Below, piece by piece: positions 22,819 to 33,500 of a stretch of 64,000 nucleotides of DNA (position 1 is its first letter; each line of letters opens with the position of its first letter). Location: NCBI GenBank assembly GCA_029379385.1, contig CM055607.1, positions 7,750,001-7,814,000 on the forward strand, read 5' to 3'. The notes below the pieces were generated by a model. That model was not told the DNA's origin, made no database searches, and saw only the letters and a program-made list of their open reading frames with translations. A program made the position numbers and the translations under genes. Source of the stretch: Quillaja saponaria. Lineage: Eukaryota; Streptophyta; Magnoliopsida; Fabales; Quillajaceae.

Positions 22819-22969
22819 GAGGATACTAATAAAACATACGTATATAGATGCATACCACTAATAATACACATATAAATAGGTATAGATGTAGATATAAAAG
22901 ATAAATTTTACTGTGGATTATATAGTGCAAGAGGCTGGAAAGTATAATTTAATTAAAACAATGTTTACT

Positions 22970-23114
22970 AAATAAACGAAACAATTAAACAAACAAATAA
23001 AACAGAGAAAGCAAAATTGCACCCTCCTTTGATTCTCTTTTTCTTCCCGACGATTCTAACATCTATATGCTTATCCCGGAATCAGATTGTATTCTCTGTC
23101 ATCGATCGAATCAG
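22970..23114 (+). other. Probable 5' UTR exon of the BORCS8-like gene
   Basis: Unusually mixed-composition sequence ending ATCAG then GTACGG, a good donor at 23115. The 5' border is a guess. The matching acceptor is probably ATATCAG at 23681-23687, so the first intron would be about 570 bp and the CDS would lie wholly in exon 2. Confidence 0.45.
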
Positions 23115-23210
23115 GTACGGCAATTTCTTTGAGCCTCTCGGAATTTTGAATTTTTTCCGTACAGGAACGCGACCGTCCCCCGATTGGGACCTAAGTTCCA
23201 GACAAAAAAT

Positions 23211-23226
23211 CCCTAACCCTAACCCT
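23211..23226. promoter_or_regulatory. Telo-box-like motif in the first intron
   Basis: CCCTAACCCTAACCCT, two and a half plant-like telomeric units, about 100 bp after the putative first donor. Telo boxes near plant 5' ends are known regulatory sites; the role here is inference. Confidence 0.4.
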
Positions 23227-23689
23227 CGTTCACATAGTAAAATCCATTGATAATCTTCATTCTTCTATGGCACGTAATTTTAGTGGTTGTATAAATTAAC
23301 CCACTTATTTAGCATCCAAATTGATTTCATTTTTCTTTTTTAATATTATCATATATGTCAGTTTGCTTTTAATTTTAGATATAAGTAAAACAGAAATGCA
23401 ATCTATGTACAAAAGCAGTTTGAACAAACTGTTGAAATAAATTCCATTGATAATATTCTTTAAGATGACTAGTGAAGCTGTTTTGGTACATTGTTTGTGC
23501 ATATAAGTATATAACATTATTACCCAGTTGTTCCTTTCTAAGAATCTATGAGATGGGCAAGTTTTATGCTAGCTATTGCTATAATGGAACTTACCTTGCT
23601 GAATTTGGTACATGCATTGTAACAATATACATACTTTTAGTGGTTAAGTACCCAAATTGATTTCGTTTTCTTTTTGACAAATATCAGTT

Positions 23690-23737
23690 ATGAAATGCAA
23701 TTTGCCTTGGGAAGATGCATGGATTCTCCACTGTTGA
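23690..23737 (+). other. uORF overlapping the BORCS8-like start codon
   Basis: A 15-residue frame from ATG 23690 to TGA 23735-23737, in a different frame from the main ATG at 23715 and overlapping it by 23 bases. If the mRNA includes 23690, scanning ribosomes meet this ATG first, which could damp translation of the main frame. Confidence 0.45.
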
Positions 23738-24422
23738 TGGTTTTGTGGAGATAAGTGAATGCTTAGCAGAGATGATTAAATTTGTAGCAAATGAACCTTC
23801 TGTGGGGCTTCTTTATATTCAACAACATACTAAAAAGGCAGTGCCCAATGTCATTCATCTTAAGAACAATGTTGCAGAGAAGTTTCATGAAACAACTTTG
23901 CATACTGAAGATTTGGAGGATTCTATCACTATGGTGAGGTCAATGAAAGAGTGTGGGTTCCCCATAGTTGATGAGATGATTAGAGACATTAAGAAATCTA
24001 TGGTGATCATGAAGACGAAACGACCAAGAAGAGGATTGATTAATCATCCAGCTTCCAATTTACAGGCAGGAAAAACTAGCTCTAGGTCTGCTTTTGATTC
24101 CCAGGAGGGCAGCAGAAGAAGCGGTAACTATTTTTCAACTGTTCTTAAGTCTGCAAAAGAAAAGGCTAGTACTTTGAAGTGGCCACAACCTAGTCTACTA
24201 CTATCAGCCACATCTTCCGGCACTAGTTCATCTCTACTAGGTACCGAAGCTGATGAGCTACCCTTGTCAGGTCAGGGTGAAGACCAATCCCGGAAACATG
24301 AAGAACAGGCTGATCTTAACATTTTCGGTCATAAACTATTGTCAGTGTCAGAAAAATTTGATGACTTCAAAGCTGACAAAGAAGCCCAGCTAGAGGAGTG
24401 GTTGGAAGGGAATAGCAAGTAG
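23715..24422 (+). CDS. MEF2BNB/BORCS8-like protein
   Basis: 235 residues in a single coding exon. The N-terminal 100 residues match the BORCS8 (MEF2BNB) family: the block VANEPSVGLLYIQQHTKKAV (about 24-43) corresponds to the family's conserved ANEPSV...LQEH segment, followed by helical sequence to about 105. In animals BORCS8 is a subunit of BORC, which recruits Arl8 and kinesin to lysosomes; the plant role is not settled. Residues from about 110 on are Ser-rich and low in complexity and probably disordered, with an acidic, Lys-containing C-terminal helix (DDFKADKEAQLEEWLEG). No signal peptide or membrane segment. Twice the length of the animal protein, because of this C-terminal tail. The start is the first ATG in the family frame. 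Confidence 0.8.
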   Translation: MHGFSTVDGFVEISECLAEMIKFVANEPSVGLLYIQQHTKKAVPNVIHLKNNVAEKFHETTLHTEDLEDSITMVRSMKECGFPIVDEMIRDIKKSMVIMKTKRPRRGLINHPASNLQAGKTSSRSAFDSQEGSRRSGNYFSTVLKSAKEKASTLKWPQPSLLLSATSSGTSSSLLGTEADELPLSGQGEDQSRKHEEQADLNIFGHKLLSVSEKFDDFKADKEAQLEEWLEGNSK

Positions 24423-24463
24423 CAATCTTGATAATTGCAAAATCCAACAATTATGGTGCCGAA

Positions 24464-24563
24464 AGGCTTTAGCTTGACAATACCTATCCATTTTTACTTA
24501 TCAAAAAAAAAAAAAAAAAGAAGAAGAAGAAGAAGAAGAAGATAGGCTTTAGCTTGACAATAC
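24464..24563 (+). mobile_element. 60-bp retroposon scrap with a perfect 20-bp target duplication
   Basis: AGGCTTTAGCTTGACAATAC occurs at 24464-24483 and again at 24544-24563. Between them are only 60 bases: a short piece ending TTTACTTATC, then about 17 A and a run of AAG units. A long target duplication plus an A-rich end marks target-primed reverse transcription, so this is a severely 5'-truncated LINE or SINE copy just after the BORCS8-like stop codon. Confidence 0.85.
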
Positions 24564-25271
24564 TTTGGATTCAAGATATTTAGCTTGCATATGCTCTGTT
24601 GTTGTTTCACTCATGTATGTTTGTTTGTGTTATGTGCGTATGTCAAAATCTTTAGAACATAATTCATATATAATGCTACAGCATATTGATGGACTTTGCA
24701 TTTCAATACCAATGTATTTTCCAATTTTGACATTCTATATCCTATTGGTGGAAGGGGAAGGCGATTTTCTACGGAGATGAAAATTAAGTAAAGGGGAAAG
24801 ACTAATTTCTGGGTAGATACTCCGATTATTAACAGTATTGAACAATGTCAATTGACGATATCTGGCAATGCCGAAAACAGGCCTTATGAATTAGTCCACA
24901 CAAAATGCTGACCATTATGTCTACCTCCCAGAACAACAACGTAGTAGACTTGAGATGTATGAAACAGCTGGTTTTTTTAAATATTTGTTTAATGAAGTTC
25001 CTTACTGTAATAGTCTACTAGGCAGCAGAAAACAATTTAAAATAAAGACAAACATTTGAGACAACAAATAATTAAGGACGAACAATTATTGAGACGGAAA
25101 TCCAAATGGAATTAGCATAACACCTGACAGAAAATTTCAATGGCTAAAGGAGCACAACCTGGCAATTATATATAACATACAACTCAGTATGTTACAAAAA
25201 GCATAACTCGAGGGAAAAAGAGTCAAGACTAGACCTTACTGCAGTTACTAGTCATTCATAAAAAAATGACA

Positions 25272-25870
25272 TTATATAAACCTACTCCACCAGCATAACT
25301 GTTTAAAGCAGAATTTTGCAACGAGAATTAGCTTGCAAATCAAAAAAATAGTATGTAGCTTCAGAAATCCATCCAGATGAAGTCTTTTAAGATCATAAAT
25401 TGTGTCTAACAGCTTGTGGTTTATTGTGTCCTCAACAATCATCCTACTGAAACCAGAATCTTCTTGATAAACAACATTAGATAAGGCAGCTCTGAACCTG
25501 AAAGAACCAATTTTCAATTCATCCCATTTTGCAGGATCCAAGAGTATAATGAATCTATCATAATGATTTATCCGTTGAAGGTTCAGAAATTTCAGCTACC
25601 TCGGCCTTGGTCACTAGATCCAATTAATTTAGACACCATGAAAAGGTAGCTCTATCACTTTCTGTAAACGTCAAAATTATAGGTTTTTTTATTTTTTTTT
25701 ACTTGTTCATGAAAGTATAGAGCCACCGTCAGTGGCAAGGTACTTTGTAAAACAACATGCCCTCTTCAGTTATTTGACCAGCCAAAGAATCACAGCTGAC
25801 AGATATCTCAACATTGAAATCAGAAACTTGAGCCCCAGCTAGCACCTTTTCTGAGCTACTCAAGGCTGAA
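25272..25870 (-). pseudogene. Unrecognised exon-like segments
   Basis: Two stretches on the minus strand look coding. One (about 25730-25865) follows an acceptor (TTTCAG) and reads LSSSEKVLAGAQVSDFNVE through SVSCDSLAGQITEEGMLFYK to a possible GT donor (GTACCTTG). The second (from about 25600 down to 25400) reads DPAKWDELKIGSFRFRAALS through VVYQEDSGFSRMIVEDTINH. I do not recognise either. No start codon context, upstream exons or clean end could be found, so this may be a gene fragment. Confidence 0.3.
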
Positions 25871-28200
25871 ATTAGAATTATTTGTAAATAAATTTACTAA
25901 GGTCCATTTACATGTTATACCTGTACTTACATCCTATACAACCTGGATTCGAGCAATCACAATATCTCTTGAATTGAAGGTTAAGTAGTTGTGCCAACTT
26001 TGCACTAATTAAGGTCAGATTAATAGTGTTACCCTTTCTAATTTTTAGCTCCAACTAGGTTGCATTGATTAACAATATTGAAGTCAGTAAATAGAATTTT
26101 CTTAAATGGATTAGTATTTGGTTTTTAATCAACTAGTGAGATTTCTGCATAGTTTTAACTTATGAGTTTTCCATTATCTTGATTCACTCATCATTAGACA
26201 ATTTTTGCTTTTTATCACCCTTTAGTGGTTTAAATTTAGAAGTGATTAGGATTCTTTATCCAGAAAATTAATAGAGAGCAGTATGTCATTTTTAGGCATA
26301 AATCCTGTACAAGATGAGACAGCATCATCATTCAACATTCTTAAAGTTGTGGTTTACTCACTACTGATTATAAGTCAATTTTCGCTTGAGAATCCAGCAA
26401 ATTGTGGATTCTCAATCTGCCTACTCTTTGCTTCATTGACAACTTCTGGTTCCCAGTTCAAATGTTGTTGGTTTAAGGTTAAATTAAATCCATTATATAC
26501 ACTAGAATGTTTTGAGTTTGTAAACACTTAAGCAGTAGTTGACAATGATTTCTAATCTGATGTACAATAAATGTGTCACATGTAATAAGTTTAATTTGTA
26601 TACAAATGGTGGTTATGATGTATCAGAATTTATAACCTTTACTTTAATGTTAACTTATCAAGTAAAGATAAAGTGTTTATAATAGTTCAGTTTGATAGCA
26701 ATCTTGATTTTCAGTAGCGTGTTCATTCCTGCTTTGAAATTGAAATGTCTAAACTTACAAGGAGAATCTAGGCTCTGTATGATCATTTATTCTTCTACTA
26801 GCATCTAAAACTAACTATATAATCTCATGTGAAAGACCTATAAGTAAGTTCAGGCTCTCAAAACCGTTAAGTCTATGGCAAGTTTTGTTTTACTGGTGCA
26901 AGATTATCAGAGAAGAATAAGCTTCTATTATTTATTCAGCTAATCAATAACTCAATACATATCATTTAAAGCTGCTTATAAAACTTCAGACATATCTATC
27001 CCTCCGTTTTCTTTTTATATATTACATGTACAGAAAACGAAATGTACATCCAAAAACAATTATAGAAAGTACTTCAGCCAAGCAAAGCTTTAACCAGCCA
27101 AATTCTGCATATCAAATTTATTCCCCTGCTGCCAATATTCATAACATTCAATCTAGAAGTGAAAAAAACAGTTCAAAGTGAGATATCACAATCTCTGTAG
27201 AAAGACCGCAATTATGTATAATCAGTTTCAAAACATTTAACTACTAGTTTTAAAAACACATTTCATGTAAAAGCAACTTCGTTCATCTTCACTGTTCTGT
27301 TTCACATAATCAGATTCCCCTGTATGATCAGTGCATCAAGCCATCTCCATAGGGGAAAATCTTCTAAATGGCTTCTCAAATACATAACAAGTAAGCGTGT
27401 CACTAAGTTCAGAAAAACACAATTTCAGATGCATGCAAGCTGTTTACATGTTTCAGTTCAGTTATCAAAAATATCAGCTTTGCATAGTTACAAATCATCT
27501 AAAAAATGAAGAGTTGAGAAAAATAGACTCAAGCATTTGAAAAAATTTCCACCATAATTCATAGCAGAAATTCATTATATTTTTCAAAAACAGAAACATA
27601 ATGCATTACTGTAGTTCTGCCTACTATTACTCCAGCAATTCAACCAGTTAACTACTTCACTTCCACTTTAGGCAAACCCAAAATGGTTCCTAGTTGAATC
27701 ATTTACAAGTTTGCTTTAGAATCAGAGATTTCAGCAAAATTTCCACTCTCTATTCAACAGAACCTTACCAGTTAGTTTATCTCACAGGCATAGAAGAAAA
27801 TAATGTTTGTGTAATGAGAGTTGCTGGTCTCTTAAATTCAGTTTGTGGTGGCATGGAATTGTTAAGAGAGAAGATGACAGCTAGAGGGTGAGTTGTCTCC
27901 ATGAGAGACCAAATATTGAGGTGTAATTAACGTTCTTCTTCAATTCATTAGCTTTAATCCGGGTTGCACGTGCATTAGTGGAATGTTTATCATTTTCCAT
28001 CAATGTATTTGGACTCGGTTGCAAAATCGTTAAACCTGATTTCGCCACACTTTTGTACTTCAATTCTTCTTGTAAAAGGCGTAATACAATCCCCGGGTGA
28101 GTTATATTGCAGATTGAGGAATTTAAAGATATTCAGCAAACCCAAGCACATCACACTCTCAAAACAGTCCACGCCAAGCTTTCTAGTTAATTTGCTTTAA
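25871..28200. other. Intergenic spacer
   Basis: AT-rich sequence with several short open frames on both strands (for example 27,690-28,190). None shows a recognisable domain or convincing splice sites. Nothing further supported. Confidence 0.5.
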
Positions 28201-28204
28201 TATT

Positions 28205-28770
28205 AAAATAATATGTAAGGAAGTCGGCTAAAAAATTGGCGATTCACGTGTACATTGCATGTGAGAATAACTTGTAAGGAAATCGATTAAAGTTGTGACA
28301 TGTTAATTATGTATGTATGAGAATAATTTACAAGAAAACTATCTAAGTTCCTTACATGCATATAATTATTTGTAAAGAAATCAACTAAAAGCTTTTTTAT
28401 ATGTTATACATAAACATATGAAATAATATTTGAGAAAATCAACTAAAAATATGACAATTTATATCTTAATTGCATATATAAATAATTTGTGAATAAATTC
28501 ATGAATTTCTTAGTAATTTATATGTCGATAAATAATTTATAAGAAAACCGACTAAATTCTTGATGATTTATATATTAATTTCATACGAGAATAATTCAAT
28601 AAAAAATTAAACTTCATTTACATTTTAATTATATCACAATAATTTGTAAAGAAATAAAGTAAATTTTATTTATGTATTAATTATATATAAAAATAAAATT
28701 TGAGGCAAGTGCTTAAGAATATGATGATTTACATGTTAATTATATAATAGTAATTTAGTTACTCATAAAA
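28205..28770. repeat. Decayed AT-rich tandem repeat, about 60-70-bp period
   Basis: A core like GATGATTTACATGTTAATTA followed by an AGAATAATTTGTAAG and AAATCAACTAAA segment recurs about nine times, much diverged and with length changes. The better units stand near 28,205-28,300, 28,320-28,400, 28,425-28,480, 28,500-28,570 and 28,700-28,760. An old minisatellite upstream of SEC8. Confidence 0.6.
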
Positions 28771-29259
28771 AATAAATTGAGGGAAAAAAAAAACCTTGTA
28801 GTTAACTACTAAAAATTAATATATTCGTGTAACAATCCCACATTATATTGTTACAAAAACTAACAAATATGATTATTGTATCATAATTTGATTACTTTGT
28901 GATATTTGATATGCACTTAAAATTGAACACTAGCATTTTTCACATACTTGTGATTCATTATCATTTATTTATTATTTTAAATCATAAAAAGCTGAGTAAA
29001 TGAAAGAAAAGTAATTTTATAATATAACAAAAACAGAAAAAGTGAAATTTAAAATATATAATATTATTTTATAAAATAGAGAACCATCTTATTGTTATTA
29101 TTATTTTTGCTAAGAACCATCGTATTATTATAGTTGAATAGAAGATTAGTCTACCGTATTCTTTGATTTTATCGGTTTACTAGTCGACTGAATTTTCTTT
29201 GGCGGTTGGGTTAAAATATGTTTCTTCGTTATGAGCAGCTGACTTCATGAAAAGAGAAA

Positions 29260-29375
29260 CCAAGTTGTCGTTCACGCCGATAGAATGCACGCGGAGAAAA
29301 CTCAAGACTGAGTAGAGCTCAAGATTTGCAACCTCCCACTGCCACCATTTCCACCGGAGCCGACGTTCCCGGCAG
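29260..29375 (+). other. Probable 5' UTR exon of SEC8
   Basis: Locally GC-richer sequence ending TTCCCGGCAG before GTTTGC. The next UTR/coding exon starts at 30446 after TTCCTTGCAG, so the leader intron would be 29,376-30,445 and the 5' UTR continues from 30446 to 30524. The transcription start is not fixed. Confidence 0.5.
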
Positions 29376-30524
29376 GTTTGCGATTTTTTCATCTTTTTCT
29401 TATCTATCAATTTCAGGAGATACTGGTGCTGGATCTAAGGGTACTAAATTACTATTCTTTACCGTTTGTTTGGATGCCGAGAGGATGATGGAAAGAAATG
29501 GTTAGGAAATAGTTTCTCTCTGTTTGACACCTTTTCTCGCTTTCTTTCTTAAGCCTGGAACTGGGAATCTAAATATCACTTCCAGCTAAATTCAGCTGAG
29601 ATTTCGGATTCTTTTAATTGTAGTTGTACCTTTTAGGATCCTAATTTCAAATTACATTGCGCATTCAATATTTTTTAGAGCAGGTGAAAATTTCTGTCAG
29701 CAGGTGGAAATTGATGTATAAATAATTTCTTTATTTCATCTGTATATTTCAGAATGATTGCATAAATTGAGTAGGAAGTATCTTCATGGTTTTCTTTGGT
29801 TTGAAACTATGTGTATGGTATGAGTGAAGAGATTTACTTTTGTGCTAAAAAAATTAAGATTTTGTTATACAATCGGAAAATAGAAAAACTCTGCATATAG
29901 AAACCCTGGTCATTTTGTTTCGCTTGCTCAGTCTTTCCGGCGATTTGGGAAGCCACATGCATATCTGGAATCTAATTGCCCTCCCGGGTCCTTATCAAGT
30001 CAGGTATAGGCATTGATTTTTTTCAATTCCCCCCATTACTTTTGATTTTTACGTTCCTGAATACTACAGTACCAGAAAGTCAACACTATGGTACCAGAAA
30101 GTTCCAGACCAAAAATCTCATGGAGTTAGTGAATTTACATGGGCACAATATGTAACTTCAGTTCAGCCAGTTATCTTTACATTTTTTAGAATAATCTTAT
30201 GGAAATTGTTGTCTATTAAGTTCTTTCAGTTGACTGTATCAATTCAAGGTTCAACCAAACACAGCCTTAGTGACCAGACCATATCGGCCCAATTTTTTGA
30301 TTGTTAGTAGATTATCTGTGCCTGTTTGCTATTGTTGATAAAATTCTGTTTCTTTTGTTATAGGTGGCTGTGTGATTGTTTTGGAATATTGGTATAATTT
30401 GCATTAAAAGAAGTTGAAGATTGTTTCCTTCTATTTTCCTTGCAGTTGGAATCTCCAATTCGTTCATACGAGTTGATCTTCATCTCCTCTTCTCTGTTGT
30501 TTCCGGAGACATCAAGGGCACAGG

Positions 30525-33500
30525 ATGGGAATTTTTGATGGGTTGCCTGTTCCTCCAGAGAAAGCAGTAAGATACTTTTATTACTATCCATGATAACAAA
30601 AAATATTTTCATTAGGTGGGATTTCCTACTTATGGGAATTATTGCTTAAGTTTCTTGACATATCTAGGGTTATGCTGCATTTGTTATGTTGCTCCTAGAT
30701 TGTTAGAAATATAGCTAGCTTAGGAGGGAGTCCTATTGCTAGAGGTTGGAAAATGATATTTTGTTTAAATTGTTCTATTGGGTGCTATATCCCAGCTTCT
30801 CATTGGCAGGGTTTTTATTGAACTGTACTTGCATTTCTGAGACTGATCACATCTTTCTTTCTTTCTTATAGCCTTTAGTTGGTGTGCTATTTTTCGTTCA
30901 TCCTGGATAAATGAATTACGCCTCCTTGGCCAAGTGTAACATATTGTTATTATTATTATTTTAATCTACTGTAGTGATTTTATACATCTGGATACATGGA
31001 GTTACACCCTTTAGCCATTGTTTATATCATGTTATCTATCAGAAGAAAAAGAACTTCTTGTTGTTGGTTGGAATATTAAATTTCAACTGACCACTACAAT
31101 TGGGTTTCATTTCCAACTCCTCATCCACAAATTTGTTCTTTTTTTCTTTTCTGGAGCTTGTGTTCATTTTGTGGATGACATTTATTTTTTCTTCTGCTAA
31201 TTGTTTTAGGGTTGCGAGAAATTCTGGTTAGTTTGCTTGAGAAATCAATATTGATTCACCAGAAATTATTTCCTGATAAAATACTTTCTTTATATAGATT
31301 GGAATCGTCATAAGAAAGAAGATCCAAAATCGCATTGAGAATAGTTTAGATACTAGATTATGTATATAACAGGATGCAACAATATGCTATTTGATGTTAA
31401 AATCACTGTATTGAGATGGCTGAATACCTATATGTATATAATGTGTGTGTATCACATACTCTTATTAATATGCCTCACATTTACTACTCAAAGGTAGCTA
31501 TACTTTGATGCTCTTTAAATCATTCTCCCCCTCCTCTCTTTTAAGCTCTTCAAAGAGGTCTAACTCCATATCTTTTTATAATATGGTAGTTCAGTTTAAA
31601 CAAGTGGGTACTAATTGAACTAGTCACATTTGAGCAGTTTTTTTTTTTAGAACTTGGAAGATGCATTATATGTTTCCTTCAAAATGTCTCACTATGTAAG
31701 CTTATTGTAATATGCAGTATTTGAGAGAAGAGGCTTCAAGAATAGATGAGAATTGGGCTGCTGCTCGTTTTGATTCCTTACCTCATGTTGTCCACATATT
31801 GACATCAAAAGATCGTGAAGGCGAAGTCCGATATTTGAAGGAGCAAAGTGATCTTATTGAGGAGGTTGTGGATGAAGTAGTGCATGCTTATCACAGTGGC
31901 TTCAATAGAGCGATTCAAAACTATTCTCAGGTTTATGAAGCTCTCCTCTGTGATTAAGTTCTTTCATGCATTCTCTGTGATTATATGTAGCACTATACCA
32001 CGTTACAGTGACTACTGGTTCTAATGTCACCTTATACCACCATTTTGAGACTGAGTGAAGTGGGTTCCATTAATCGTGGTGCGATTGAGTGTTCAACTGT
32101 TCATATGTATTTGTATATATGTGGGTGTGTTGTTTGTTGAACTTGAAAGGAGAGATGGCTGGCATCTCTGCCGACATTGATGGGATCAGCCTTTGGACTT
32201 GTTTTCAAGAATATATATATATGTAATATGGTCCATATTTCTGGAAATTCATCAATTATTTGTTTTCAATTTTCAAAGTGCAAAAGTTATGGTGTTTTGC
32301 ATTTTATTATACGATGTGTTAAGATTGTATGCTTATTTTTTTATTACTTAAGTTAGGTTCAGATTTCAGAATAATGGTTCTTTTTGTAATTTGTATGTGT
32401 ATGCATACTCTTTGGATAGTTCATGTACATTTTAGTGCAACTCGGAATTTGTGGATAAGAATGAGCTAAAAATTTACCCTTTGAAAATTTGGAACAACTG
32501 TGTTTTCCTTTAACTTTTATTTTATTTTATATATATTTTATTTTGAGTATTAGGTTGGCCCTTCGTCTTTGAAAGATTTATTATTGATCCAGTTTGAGGT
32601 TTGAGAACAAGAAAGGACCTTTGGAGGTTGCCATGTTTGCATTGATTTGGTGTGTTAGGTTGGAGCATAGTGTTGGAGTTTCTAGGTGTTCCTATCATCC
32701 TATGAGACTAAAGTTTGGTACAAAAAAGCTTTTCTGGATCTCTCTGGTATAATGTTGCATATATCTTTCAAAGGGATTCTTTATCTCATGTGCAAGATTG
32801 GCTAGCAATTTCAGATTTGTATGGTCTGTGTGTCAACTTTTTTGGTCACATATTTTTCTAAACTTGATCTATGCATTAGTTGCAAAATTACCCTTTTTTT
32901 TGGGGCAAAAATGTTTTCTCTTGATTCTGATTTTTAATGGAGAGTTAATGAGATACTCCTTCAGTTCCATTACATTGTCCGCCTTTCAATTCTGTGACTG
33001 GTATCAACAGGAAGTGGATGTTTTTCCAGGTTCTGGTCATACCCACTACATAATAAGAAAAAGAAAATTATAACTTAACGAGAGGTAGCAGCCAAACTTT
33101 TTTATTTCAAAGTTCCTTGGTAAAATTGGTATGATGCCTTAAAATCAAAAGATATAATTGCATTTAATGTAGCTTCACAAGCACTTGCACTTTTTTCCAG
33201 AAGAGAGTACTATTTCAGGGCCGAGTTAGTAAGAAATATGTGCTATTTGTAATTGGGAATTTTGATTGAAACTGTAAAATTAAATAATCATTAGGGTTAG
33301 GTTCATAATTTGGGAATAGAAGATGCTATATGTATAGAGACATCAACGGAAAAGGCTTCAAAATAAATGATGTGGGTTAGGAAGACATGTGTATTACATT
33401 CACCTATCACACAGATATATCCAGAACATTTTGTAAAGCTATTTCTACATGTGTCATCACACTTTGGGGATATATGGTTTTATAAATTTAAGGCTTTGGG

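Larger units (their letters stand above)
19964..22829 (+). mobile_element. Probable non-autonomous Helitron
   Basis: The left end reads TCTATACTATACTAAAAC after an A, the usual plant Helitron 5' terminus. The right end has a hairpin (22799-22818) seven bases before CTAA, followed by T. This gives A-TC...CTAA-T, the expected insertion between A and T without target duplication. The 2,866-bp interior has no Rep/helicase frame, so it would move only in trans. It holds a tandem duplication of about 347 bp and one exon-like fragment, in keeping with Helitron gene capture. Both ends were found by motif, not by comparison with an empty site. Confidence 0.6.

Noticed and set aside
28205..28770. CRISPR-like array
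   Set aside because: Units are diverged, of uneven length and without conserved repeats or unique spacers, and this is a plant nuclear genome; it is a decayed tandem repeat.
32580..32790. Another LINE 3' remnant in SEC8 intron 2
   Set aside because: A faint trace of a zf-RVT-like segment, but too decayed to separate from chance.
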